From NCBI GenBank assembly GCA_963728445.1, contig CAVSJO010000004.1, forward strand, positions 1 to 64,000: 64,000 bases of DNA. The letters are read 5' to 3'. How positions within the stretch are numbered: the first letter of the stretch is position 1; every line of letters begins with the position of its first letter. Shown here piece after piece: positions 27,264 through 35,171 of this stretch. This DNA is from CAVSJO01 sp963728445 (GTDB lineage: Bacteria; Gemmatimonadota; Gemmatimonadetes; Longimicrobiales; RSA9). The notes under the pieces were generated by a model. That model did not search any database and was not told the origin of the DNA. It worked only from the letters and a program-made list of their open reading frames with translations. The translations under genes and the position numbers were made by a program.

Positions 27264-29183
27264 TCAAAAGATCACGGTTTCGCTTCGTGAGCAGTAGGTG
27301 CTGCCGGATTCGCAGACTCGGAGGGTGTAGGTGCCCTGACCGCGACCCTGCGGAGTGTAGGTGTAGGAGCCAGCCTGAGCGCTCACCGTCGCGATCTTGC
27401 CGTCTGCCGAGTAGACGTCCACCTGAGTGCTCTCGGCTCCGGTCCAGGTCAGATCGATGGCGTGTCGACCCTTCTGGCGGTAGCCGACGGCATGAAGGAC
27501 AAGCCCGGCCGCGACCTGTCGTTCGATACTCACCGAGGCGCCCTTGTCGTCCGTAACCGTCAGCTCGACCGAGTAGACTCCTCCGGCTGGAAACGTGTGG
27601 CTCTGCGCAGATCCGCTCCCGGTCACCATCGGATTCCCGTCCCCGAAGTTCCATTGCAGCCATACGATCCGACCATCGGGGTCGCTGCTGGCATCGACGA
27701 ACGCGCAGGAGAGGCGGGTACAGGTTGCCGTGAAGTCGGCAGCCGGCGGCGAATTGGGCGCGGCGATCGGATCCGTGACGGCGACCGGCAGCACGACGGC
27801 GCTCGAGGCGCCGGCCTCATCGGTGACGGACAGGGTCACGTCGTAGGTTCCGCCCTGCGCATATGCGTGCAGCGGATTCTGATCCGTGGAGGTCTGACCG
27901 TCACCGAACTGCCACTGCCATGACGCGACCGTGCTCGTGCTGTCCGTGCTTAGATCGGTGAATTGACATCCGAGGTCAGGGCACGTGTACGTAAAGCTTG
28001 CCTGAAGGGCCGATGAGACCGGGCTCGGAGTCACGTCGAATGACGTGTACAATAGGTCGTTGTTCGCCGAGTTCGCGAGGCCGACGATCCGCTTCGTCGT
28101 CCACGACCGGAGCGCCTCCTTGACGTGCTCCGCCGTCGCGTTCGGATCGCGCTCGAGGTAGAGGGCTACGGCGCCGGCCGTATGCGGCGTCGCCATCGAC
28201 GTTCCGCTCTTCATCGAGGTCGTCGTGTCCGTCTGCATGTCGTCCGAGGTGATTCCGCTGCCAGGGGCGAACCAGTCGATGCAGTCGCCAAAGTTCGAAT
28301 ACATGGGCCGCGTATCGTCCCATGTCGTCGCCCCGACCGTGAGGGCTTCCTGAACTCGTCCCGGCGAAAAGTTGCAGGCGTCCTGACCGTTGTTCCCGGC
28401 GGCCACCACGACCGTGACGTTCGCTGCGTCGAGCCGGCGCACCGCCGCATCCACCAGCTCGTCGGGATCGCCGCTCACGGACATGTTGATGACTGCGGGC
28501 CTGCGCAGGTGTGCCAGCACCCATTCGAGGCCCGCGAGCACCGAGCTCGTCGTACCCGTACCGTTGCAGTCGAGAACCCGAACCGACACGAGACTCACCT
28601 GTTTCGCGACCCCGTACGTCGCACCCCCGACCGTCCCGGCGACATGTGTTCCGTGTCCGAAGCAGTCGCTGCCGTCCCCTCCGAAGGCATCGAACCCGAA
28701 AGTAGCCCGACCCTCGAAATCACGATGCGTGTACCGGATCCCGGTGTCGACGACGTAGGCCGTTACGCCGAGGCCGGTCGCAGCATACGTGTAATAGCCG
28801 TCCGTCCGCCTCTTCTGGTCGATCCGATCCAGACCCCAGCTTGTTGCCGGTTCGGAAGACTGGGACTCGAATCTGCCGTCGGCGTGAATCGACAGAACCC
28901 GTCGATCACCAAGAAGACCGGCCTTGGCTGCATCCGAGACGTGGCCGGCAAATCCGTGGAGGGCGTGAGAATACGTAAACGTCGCGGAGAGGCCGTGCTG
29001 ACGCGCCACCAAGCCTGGATCGGCTGTGGAATCGAGCACCACGATCCGTATCGGGCCCCCAGGCGTGCCACGGTCCGGAGCTTCACGCACTCGCGTTTCG
29101 GTGGGAGCCGTCGTGCTCGGATCGTCGAGGGAGCCACATGCCCCGACGACCAGCACGAGGGCCGGGATGAAGACCCACTTCAT
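27264..29183 (-). CDS. Secreted/lipoprotein subtilisin-family (S8) protease with PKD domains
   Basis: ATG 29183 (GGGAG 7 nt upstream) gives a lipobox signal ALVLVVGAC; 639 residues. Order: an inhibitor I9 propeptide (about 45-110), a proteinase K-like catalytic domain (about 125-385), two PKD domains (about 395-480 and 485-570, WQWQFGDGQTSTDQNP and WLQWNFGDGNP) and a C-terminal beta domain. Triad: Asp in VVDTGI, His in GHGTHVAG, Ser in GTSMATPHTAG; the oxyanion Asn is in AAGNNG. An active extracellular protease is expected, processed by removal of I9. It converges with the DsbA-like gene. Confidence 0.92.
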   Translation of the reverse strand: MKWVFIPALVLVVGACGSLDDPSTTAPTETRVREAPDRGTPGGPIRIVVLDSTADPGLVARQHGLSATFTYSHALHGFAGHVSDAAKAGLLGDRRVLSIHADGRFESQSSEPATSWGLDRIDQKRRTDGYYTYAATGLGVTAYVVDTGIRYTHRDFEGRATFGFDAFGGDGSDCFGHGTHVAGTVGGATYGVAKQVSLVSVRVLDCNGTGTTSSVLAGLEWVLAHLRRPAVINMSVSGDPDELVDAAVRRLDAANVTVVVAAGNNGQDACNFSPGRVQEALTVGATTWDDTRPMYSNFGDCIDWFAPGSGITSDDMQTDTTTSMKSGTSMATPHTAGAVALYLERDPNATAEHVKEALRSWTTKRIVGLANSANNDLLYTSFDVTPSPVSSALQASFTYTCPDLGCQFTDLSTDSTSTVASWQWQFGDGQTSTDQNPLHAYAQGGTYDVTLSVTDEAGASSAVVLPVAVTDPIAAPNSPPAADFTATCTRLSCAFVDASSDPDGRIVWLQWNFGDGNPMVTGSGSAQSHTFPAGGVYSVELTVTDDKGASVSIERQVAAGLVLHAVGYRQKGRHAIDLTWTGAESTQVDVYSADGKIATVSAQAGSYTYTPQGRGQGTYTLRVCESGSTYCSRSETVIF

Positions 29184-29523
29184 TGGAACGCTCCCGCTGG
29201 GCACGAAATGGAGATGGAATACGCCTGACGACTCGGCGACCCGGCAGGAGATGGTACGCCAATGCGCGTAAACGGCGGCAATTCCCGGACCTTACCCGGA
29301 AAGAGCCGAGGTGAAATCTCTGACTCCAGCCAAGTGCCTGCGCAGCAATATCTTGCGACGATGTGGAAAAAATCGCGGGCGGCCTTCGCGCGTGTACGAG
29401 GCGGAATCTCGTGCAGCCGTCACGAAAAGAATTCCGAGCGGGGATGACTGGAACTGCGGAGACGGTGAGCCGCCACGCTCTGCGGGAGGGCCACCCATCG
29501 GGCAGGCGGTTGGAGGTGGGAAA
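29184..29523. other. Intergenic region upstream of the subtilase
   Basis: This 340-base gap lies between the protease start and the tRNA-Arg gene, both on the minus strand. It is relatively AT-rich around 29330-29380 (ATATCTTGCGACGATG), which could hold the protease promoter. No gene or array was seen. Confidence 0.4.
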
Positions 29524-29597
29524 TGCGCCCGGCAGGATTCGAACCTGCGACCCCGAGTTTAGGAAACTCGTGCTCTATCCAACTGAGCTACGGGCGC
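29524..29597 (-). tRNA. tRNA-Arg (anticodon CCT)
   Basis: A 74-nt cloverleaf on the minus strand. The acceptor stem GCGCCCG pairs with CGGGCGC with discriminator A; D arm GCTC..GAGC, anticodon stem CGAGT/ACTCG with loop TTCCTAA, and T arm GCAGGTTCGAATCCTGC. The anticodon CCT reads AGG. CCA is not encoded. No integrase gene is adjacent. Confidence 0.95.
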
Positions 29598-29634
29598 GCG
29601 ATGGGGGAAGATATTGGGAAGGCGGGGGAAATTC

Positions 29635-29802
29635 TACTGCGGGAGGGGTACGGCGGGAGATTTACTGCGGGAGGGGTGCGGCGGGAGATTTACTGCGGGA
29701 GGGGTGCGGCGGGAGATTTACTGCGGGAGGGGTACGGCGGGAGATTTACTGCGGGAGGGGTGCGGCGGGAGATTTACTGCGGGAGGGGTACGGCGGGAGG
29801 GG
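29635..29802. repeat. 28-bp tandem repeat, six copies (VNTR)
   Basis: The unit TACTGCGGGAGGGGTRCGGC + GGGAGATT begins at 29635, 29663, 29691, 29719, 29747 and 29775, exactly 28 bp apart. The only internal difference is A or G at one position (A,G,G,A,G,A). The period is not a multiple of three, so it is not coding. It lies between tRNA-Arg and the dedA-like gene. Confidence 0.9.
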
Positions 29803-29871
29803 CGGTGGCTCGCGGCGCGGGGGGCGCCTATCTTTGGCGACCTTTCGGACGACCGACTCCCGGGGAGCGAC

Positions 29872-30495
29872 GTGATCGGAAACATTCTGGCGGGGCTGGC
29901 ATCCTTCATAACGGGCATCATCGCGACGCTGGGTTACGGCGGGGTCGTGCTGCTCATGGCCATCGAGAGCGCGTGCATCCCGCTGCCTTCGGAGGTTATC
30001 ATGCCCTTCGCCGGGTTCCAGGTGTCCCAGGGCTCGCTGACGCTGTGGGGGGTCTCCATCGCGGGGGCGGTGGGGTGCGTGCTCGGGTCGCTGGTCGCGT
30101 ACTGGGTCGGGGCGAGCGGGGGGCGACGCTTCCTGGAAAGGCACGGGCGCTGGCTCCTGATCAGCCGCCGGGACCTGGACCGGGCGGACGCGTGGTTCGA
30201 ACGGTACGGCGAAGCGTCGGTGTTCATCGGTCGGCTGCTGCCGGTGATCCGGACCTTCATCGCCTTCCCCGCCGGAGTGTCCCGGATGCGGATGGCGCCG
30301 TTCGTCGTCTACACGTTCGTGGGCTCGCTCATCTGGAGCTTCGGGCTCGCGTACCTCGGCGTGCAGCTCGGGGAGCACTGGGAGTCGCTGGGAACGTGGT
30401 TCCATCGCTTCGACGCGGTGATCGGGGTGGGGATCGTGCTGGCCGCGGTGTGGTGGGTGCGGCGGCATCTTCGGGAGATGAGGGAGGAGGGCTAG
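29872..30495 (+). CDS. DedA-family membrane protein
   Basis: GTG 29872 has GGGGAG 4 nt upstream and gives 207 residues, the usual DedA length. Motifs match the family: IESACIPLPSEVIMPFAG near the start, and the re-entrant loop FIGRLLPVIRTFIAFPAGVSRM with the conserved Arg residues. The protein has about five membrane segments. DedA proteins are proton-coupled flippases or scramblases of undecaprenyl phosphate and phospholipids; the substrate cannot be told here. Its TAG stop is the first CTAG unit of a hexanucleotide repeat that also supplies the stop of the convergent gene. Confidence 0.9.
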   Translation: MIGNILAGLASFITGIIATLGYGGVVLLMAIESACIPLPSEVIMPFAGFQVSQGSLTLWGVSIAGAVGCVLGSLVAYWVGASGGRRFLERHGRWLLISRRDLDRADAWFERYGEASVFIGRLLPVIRTFIAFPAGVSRMRMAPFVVYTFVGSLIWSFGLAYLGVQLGEHWESLGTWFHRFDAVIGVGIVLAAVWWVRRHLREMREEG

Positions 30496-30549
30496 GGCTG
30501 GGGCTAGGGCTGGGGCTGGGGCTGGGGCTGGGGCTGGGGCTGGGGCTGG
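30490..30549. repeat. GGCTRG hexanucleotide repeat, ten units
   Basis: Ten units of GGCTGG, two of them (first and third) reading GGCTAG. The array spans the 3' ends of two convergent genes. DedA stops at TAG 30493-30495 (unit 1), and the DUF559 protein stops at TAG 30506-30504 (unit 3). On the minus strand it encodes a Pro-Gln tail. Confidence 0.9.
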
Positions 30550-31424
30550 GGTCCGAGGGCGAGGGCCTGGGCGAGGCGGGCGAGGACGGGCTCGGGCTGG
30601 TGGTGGAGCTGCCGCCAGGTCACGCGCTGGACGCGGTAGCCGGCGGCGATGAGGCGCGCGTCGCGGCTGCGGTCGCCCTCGAAGGCGCGGCGCGAAGAGT
30701 GATAGGCGAAGCCGTCCAGCTCGACGATCAGGCGACGTCGCCTCCAGAGAAAATCCACTTCGAAGCCGGCGATCCGCACGTTCGTCTGCGGCTCCTCGAG
30801 CTGCGCGCGGCGGACCAGCGCGAGGAAGCGCGACTCCGCCTCCGAACGGGTGAGCGCGGCGGTCTGCTCGCGCTCCAGCAGGGCGCGGAGCGCGCGGGCG
30901 CCGGGCCGGCGCGGCCAGCGGGCGAGCACGCGAGCGACGTCGCCTGAAGCGAGCTTCCCCGCCCTGTCTGCCCGTGCGAACGCCTGCTCGAGGGCGCGGC
31001 CGCCCAGGGTCCGGGCCGAGTCCAGGAGCGTGCGGGCGACGGTCGTGACCGGAATTCCCTTCTCTTCTGCGCGTTCGGAGTCGGGCAGCGAGACCACGCG
31101 ATGGAGCCGGATGCCGCGTCGCCGTACTGCGCTGGCACGGGCGGCGCTGACCTCGACCACGGAGCCCACCCTCCGCTCCGCAAGGCCCCACAGCGCGAGG
31201 GCGCTGCCGTGGCTGAGGACGGCCGCCCCGCCGACGGCGAGAATCGCCGCCATCTCCCCTTCCCACTCCGTCGGAACGACGCCCGCGCGATAGACGCCCG
31301 GATGGATCTGCTCGAGGCTGCCGCGCTTCAGGCGAGTCGTGATGCTGTGGCGGCTCACGCCCGCGGCGATGAGCTGGCGCCGGGCCACGACCCCGTGCTG
31401 GCGGGCGGCGAGGCGGTGGATCAC
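30504..31424 (-). CDS. AbiEi-antitoxin-like N-terminus plus DUF559 nuclease-fold protein
   Basis: GTG 31424 gives 306 residues. Residues 1-45 match the AbiEi winged helix (HRLAARQHGVVARRQLIAAG), then a central AbiEi-like part (IHPGVYRAGVV, SHGSALALWGL). Residues 195-285 form a DUF559/Vsr-like PD-(D/E)XK fold: EAESRFLALV, FEVDFLWRRRRLIVELDG and a following His. The C-terminus is a Pro-Gln dipeptide tail from the GGCTGG repeat. The frame is open far upstream but that part is Ala/Pro low complexity, so the start is uncertain. There is no AbiEii toxin next to it. Such proteins are common in Actinobacteria and related phyla; the function is unproven, possibly a nuclease. Confidence 0.7.
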   Translation of the reverse strand: MIHRLAARQHGVVARRQLIAAGVSRHSITTRLKRGSLEQIHPGVYRAGVVPTEWEGEMAAILAVGGAAVLSHGSALALWGLAERRVGSVVEVSAARASAVRRRGIRLHRVVSLPDSERAEEKGIPVTTVARTLLDSARTLGGRALEQAFARADRAGKLASGDVARVLARWPRRPGARALRALLEREQTAALTRSEAESRFLALVRRAQLEEPQTNVRIAGFEVDFLWRRRRLIVELDGFAYHSSRRAFEGDRSRDARLIAAGYRVQRVTWRQLHHQPEPVLARLAQALALGPQPQPQPQPQPQPQP

Positions 31425-32162
31425 GGCGTCGGTGGGCGGGCGGGAAGCGGGGGCGGGGGCGGACGTGGAGGCGGGCGCGGCCGCAGGCACCGGGGCGGTG
31501 GCGCGGGCGGGCGTGGCGGCGGGCTGCGGGGTCTCGGCTTCGGGACGAGCCTGGGAAGACCGCGGCGCGGCTGCGCGGCTGCGGGACACCGGCACGATGC
31601 GACGCGCGTGCGGGGTCTGGTCGTCCGTTGGCGGATCGGACCGCGAATCCCGGCTGGATTCGCCGCGACCCGGCGGCGGAGAGGGCTCCGCGGCGGATTC
31701 TGCCGATTTTCCCGGCTCGAATCGACGGGCGCCCTCCGAACGTGCCGTGCGCGTCGAATCGTGCCGCGCCGCGGAGCGGGGCGAGCCGCCCTCGGCCCTT
31801 TCGTCGCTCGCGGGAATGCATCGGGGCGCCCCCTCGCGCGGGGGGCAGTTCGGGACGGCGGCCTCGTGGGCCGCGGGGATGGGCGGGTGGGTCGCGTGGG
31901 CCATGCGGGAACGATGCAGCCACGGCAGGGGCACATCCATGGCGGGATCGGCCGCGGCCGGATCGGCCGCGGCGGGACCGGCAGCGGCGGGATCGCCGCG
32001 GGGGACCGGCCGCGGGGGGATCGGCCGCGACGGGACCGGCCGCGGCGGGACCGGCCGCGGGGGGACCGGCCGCGGGGGGACCGGCCGCGGCGGGACCGGC
32101 CGCGGCGGGGCCACCCGCCTTCGCGCGAATCACACCACCGCCCCCCCGCGAGCGGCCCCTCG
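31425..32162. other. Low-complexity region with doubtful coding
   Basis: This 738-base stretch lies between apt and the DUF559 protein. The minus-strand frame of the DUF559 gene stays open throughout, but translates to Ala/Pro/Arg-rich sequence without conserved features. The apt-proximal part is a 15-bp tandem array. A plausible promoter was not found. Confidence 0.4.
31944..32112. repeat. 15-bp tandem repeat, about eleven or twelve copies
   Basis: The unit GGGACCGGCCGCGGC (variants with ATC for ACC and GGG for GGC) recurs every 15 bp, with one 13-bp spacing near 31992-32005. Each unit carries GGCCGC/CCGCGG palindromes. It sits just downstream of apt. The period is a multiple of three and reads as Pro/Arg/Val repeats in an otherwise non-conserved frame. 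Confidence 0.85.
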
Positions 32163-32696
32163 TCAGCCCGTCAGCAGCACCTGGACCTCGCGGCCGGGCA
32201 GCCGTTCACGGCCTTTGAGGAAGCCGATCTCCAGGAGGAAGGCGAGGCCGAGGACGTGGCCGCCGACGCGCTCGACGAGGCGGACGGTGGCGGCGGCGGT
32301 GCCGCCCGTCGCCAGGACGTCGTCGAGAATGACGACGCCATGGCCCGCGCTGAAGGCGTCCTCGTGGGCGTGCAGCTCGGCGGTGCCGTACTCGAGCTCG
32401 TAGCTCTCGGAGAGCGTCGTGTGGGGCAGCTTGCCGGGCTTCCGGACGGGGATGAAGCCGCACCCGAGCCGGTAGGCGACGGGCGCGCCGAGGATGAAGC
32501 CGCGGGCCTCGATGGCGACGATGGCGTCGGGGCTGAGCTGCGCGATGCTCGCGGCGAGGGCGTCGACGGCGAGGCGGAAGAGGGTCGGATCCGCCAGGAG
32601 CGGCGTGATGTCCTTGAAGACGACGCCGGGCTGGGGAAAGTCCTTGACGTCGCGGATGGCGGCACGCAGCCGATCGAGCTCGGCCTGGTCTGTCAC
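32163..32696 (-). CDS. apt: Adenine phosphoribosyltransferase
   Basis: This 177-residue protein starts at GTG 32696. It is a full-length type I PRTase: KDFPQPGVVFKDITPLL at the N-terminus, IEARGFILGAPVAYRLG, and the PRPP loop VVILDDVLATGGTA. It converts adenine plus PRPP to AMP in purine salvage. It lies 45 nt after the acidic repeat protein gene and before the 15-bp array. Confidence 0.95.
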   Translation of the reverse strand: MTDQAELDRLRAAIRDVKDFPQPGVVFKDITPLLADPTLFRLAVDALAASIAQLSPDAIVAIEARGFILGAPVAYRLGCGFIPVRKPGKLPHTTLSESYELEYGTAELHAHEDAFSAGHGVVILDDVLATGGTAAATVRLVERVGGHVLGLAFLLEIGFLKGRERLPGREVQVLLTG

Positions 32697-32741
32697 GGGC
32701 GGATCCTCACGCGCGATCGGCGGACGGCATGGGGGCGTCGC

Positions 32742-33665
32742 TCAGCCGCCGGCGTCGCGCACGCCGGCGAAGTAGGCGGCGAGGATGCCGGCGAGGATGC
32801 TCTGGAGCATGTCGTCGTCACCGATCGCCTCCCCAAGGGCGCCGGGGCCGCCGTGGCGCAGGAGGCCGGCCAGGTAGTCGAGTCGCTCCGCCGCGCTGTC
32901 GGCGTCGTGGGCGCGAGCGGCTCGGCCCGCGGTCTCCGCTTCCGGGGCGACGTCGGCCGCGCCCGCGTCCTCGTATGCGCCCGCGTCCTCGTACGCCTCC
33001 GGCTCCTCGTGCGGCGGCTCGTACTCGAGGCTGGCGTCCTCCTCGTGCGGAGGCTCGTACTCGAGTCCGATGTCTTCTTCGGAGGGGGGCTGGTATTCGA
33101 GGCTGGCCTCCCGCTCGGGCGCGGCATCCTGCCGGGTCGTGGCGGTGTCGTACTCGTCCACGGTTCCGTACTCCCCGACGGATCCGTACTCGTCGGCCGA
33201 CTCATGCTCCGCGGCCGAATCGAAATCGACAGCCGTTTCGTACTCGTCGACCGACCCGTACTCGTCGTTCGTTTCGTCGATGGGCTCGTCGAAGGCGAAC
33301 GTCGTCGTGGCGACGTCGCTCGTCGCCTCACCGGGCCCGGCCGCGGCCGGCTCCTCGACGACGTCCGTCAGCAGCAGCTCGGCGGGCTCTTCGGGGGGCG
33401 TGACTTCCCAGGGGAAGAGCTCGTCGGCGCCTTCGCCCGCGGGGGCTCCCTGGCTGGCGGCAGGGGCGTCGTGGCCGTCGCCCTCCGCTGCGGGCGCGTC
33501 GGGCGTCGAGGTGGAGCGGGAGGACGAGGGGGCGGCGTCGCCGTGATCGCTGGCGAAGAACGGGGGTGCCATGCGGCCGCTGCGCGCAGGCGGGCGGTCC
33601 GCGCCGGGGCCCCCGGACGCATGCCCGGAACCGGTCGCGCCGGGTCCGGTCAGATCGTCAGCCAT
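32742..33665 (-). CDS. Acidic low-complexity protein with Glu-Tyr repeats
   Basis: ATG 33665 (GAGGAG upstream) gives 307 residues. No signal peptide or membrane segment is seen. The middle (about 100-250) is strongly acidic with short tandem motifs: DEYGSVDEYETA-type units and three copies of a LEYEPPHEE motif, then EAYEDAGAYEDAGA. The last ~50 residues look folded (ERLDYLAGLLRHGG, MLQSILAGILAAYFAGV). Probably a disordered scaffold with a small C-terminal helical domain. I recognise no family. It is followed by apt (45 nt). Confidence 0.65.
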   Translation of the reverse strand: MADDLTGPGATGSGHASGGPGADRPPARSGRMAPPFFASDHGDAAPSSSRSTSTPDAPAAEGDGHDAPAASQGAPAGEGADELFPWEVTPPEEPAELLLTDVVEEPAAAGPGEATSDVATTTFAFDEPIDETNDEYGSVDEYETAVDFDSAAEHESADEYGSVGEYGTVDEYDTATTRQDAAPEREASLEYQPPSEEDIGLEYEPPHEEDASLEYEPPHEEPEAYEDAGAYEDAGAADVAPEAETAGRAARAHDADSAAERLDYLAGLLRHGGPGALGEAIGDDDMLQSILAGILAAYFAGVRDAGG

Positions 33666-34019
33666 CGAATGCTCCTCGTCGAATTCGGGAGAGGGGGAAG
33701 CGAAGGTGTGGCGGCAAGATACGGGTCGTGCGGCGGCGCGGAAAGTGTGGGGGGGCGAGGATTTGGAGCGCCGCTCCACGACCGCGCGGCTTCGCCGCGG
33801 CGGGGGACGCTCGCTGGGGCTCGCTGGCGCGCGCCACGTCCGCGCAGCTTCGCCGCGGCGGGGGCGGTGCGATCGGCATGGCGGGGGAGCCGCAACTGCT
33901 GGTCTCGATCAGCGTCCGCCGCCGGCGGGCCGCGCCTTCGCGCCGGACGGGTGCGCAGGCGCGGCGGCAGCGGACGCACCCCCTGGGCGGAAGCGGCGCC
34001 CTAGCGAGCGCGAGGGCGA

Positions 34020-34145
34020 GCGGCGCCCTAGCGCCGGAGGGCGAAGCAGGCGCGGCGCCCAGAGCCGAAAGGCGAAGCCGGCGCAGCGCCCAGAGCCGAA
34101 AGGCGAAGCCGGCGCGGACGCCCAGCGCCGAAAGGCGAAGCCCCA
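34020..34145. repeat. 31-bp tandem repeat, four copies
   Basis: GGCGAAGC recurs at 34040, 34071, 34102 and 34133, exactly 31 bp apart, within units containing GCGCCCAGAGCCGAAA. Non-coding. Confidence 0.8.
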
Positions 34146-34410
34146 GCCCGGACGATATCGGACACCGAAGTGCCCTCGTGATGGCCAAATCCCGAATACA
34201 TGCGGATACCGAGTACAATTGGCCATCGGGCGAGACGGACCTCTCGATCAGTGGCCGATTTCGTTCGGAATCCGGGACGAATCGGGATTCGGTGATCGGG
34301 AGGCGGCCTGGTTGTCCGATTTCGTTCGGGTTACGCGGCGCGTGCGGGGTCGGACGGGTTGTGCGGCGCGCCGCACGGGTCCGCCGCCTCGGCAGCAGCC
34401 GACGCACCCC

Positions 34411-34495
34411 GCAGGCGCGGCCTCCCCGCAGGCGCGGCCTCGCAGCAGGCGCGGCCTCCCCGCAGGCGCGACCTCCCCGCAGGCGCGGCCGCCCG
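34411..34495. repeat. 17-bp tandem repeat, five copies
   Basis: GCAGGCGCGGCCTCCCC recurs at 34411, 34428, 34445, 34462 and 34479. It ends against a GC-rich TTCG-type hairpin that may terminate the pcm transcript. Non-coding. Confidence 0.85.
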
Positions 34496-34522
34496 CGCGG
34501 CTTCGCCGCGCGGGGGCGGCCG

Positions 34523-35167
34523 TCAGTCCTCCCAGCCGAAGCGGCCGATGAGCGGCAGAAAGGTGGCGGGGGCGACTTCCTCGCGCTGGACGCCTTCGGC
34601 GGTGCGGCGGAAGAGGGTGAGCTGCTGGGCCTCGCGGGTGCCGACGGGGGCGAGGAGGCGGCCGCCCACGGCGAGCTGGTCGAGGAGGGCGCGCGGGACG
34701 TCGGGCGCGCCGGCGGCGACGAGGATCGCGTCGTAGGGGGCGTAGCGGGACCAGCCGATGGTCCCGTCGCCGACGAGGAGGGCGACGTTGTTGATGCGGA
34801 GCGCGTCGAGGGCCTCCCGTGCGCGGACGGAGAGGCCGCGGATGCGCTCGATGGAGTAGACGTGGGAGGCGAGGCGTGCGAGGAGCGCGGTCTGGTAGCC
34901 GCTGCCGGTGCCGACCTCGAGGACGCTGTCGTCGGGCCCGATGGCGAGGAGCTTGAGGTAGAGAGCCTGGACGGACGGCTGCGTGGCGGTCTGGCCGAAG
35001 CCGATGGGCAGCGGGGCGTCCTCGTAGGCGCGGTGGTGCACGGCCTCGGGGACGAAGAGGTGGCGCGGGACCTGGTCGAAGACGCGCAGGACCTCGAGAT
35101 CGTCGATGCCGTTGTCGCGGATGGACTCGATGAGCTGGCGTCGCTGACTTTCGAAGTGGCGGTCCAT
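34523..35167 (-). CDS. pcm: Protein-L-isoaspartate O-methyltransferase
   Basis: This 214-residue protein has the family length. PCMT motifs: DNGIDDLEVLRVFDQVPRH, PIGFGQTATQPS (substrate loop), the SAM motif VLEVGTGSGYQTALLA, and RALLDQLAVGGRLLAPVG. It repairs isoaspartyl residues in aged proteins using SAM. ATG 35167 follows the surE stop by 4 nt, the classic surE-pcm pairing. Confidence 0.95.
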   Translation of the reverse strand: MDRHFESQRRQLIESIRDNGIDDLEVLRVFDQVPRHLFVPEAVHHRAYEDAPLPIGFGQTATQPSVQALYLKLLAIGPDDSVLEVGTGSGYQTALLARLASHVYSIERIRGLSVRAREALDALRINNVALLVGDGTIGWSRYAPYDAILVAAGAPDVPRALLDQLAVGGRLLAPVGTREAQQLTLFRRTAEGVQREEVAPATFLPLIGRFGWED

Positions 35168-35171
35168 GGGC

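Larger units (their letters stand above)
33666..34522. other. Repeat-rich intergenic region
   Basis: This 857-base gap lies between pcm and the acidic protein. It holds GC-rich hairpins with CTTCG loops (33785-33805, 33845-33865, 34492-34516), a 31-bp array (34020-34145), a less GC-rich unique segment (34150-34345) and a 17-bp array (34411-34495). The unique segment has the inverted repeat ATGGCCAA (34181-34188) / TTGGCCAT (34219-34226). The promoter of the acidic protein and apt genes is probably at the left end. Confidence 0.6.

Noticed and set aside
29524..29597. Integration site of a genomic island at tRNA-Arg
   Set aside because: No integrase and no direct repeat of the tRNA 3' end were seen nearby.
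29635..29802. CRISPR array
   Set aside because: Units are directly adjacent with no unique spacers, so this is a plain tandem repeat. The same applies to the 17-, 19- and 31-bp arrays.
30504..32114. Full 536-codon version of the DUF559 protein
   Set aside because: The first ~230 residues would be Pro/Arg/Ala repeats derived from the 15-bp array with no conserved part; start placed at GTG 31424 instead, with uncertainty stated.
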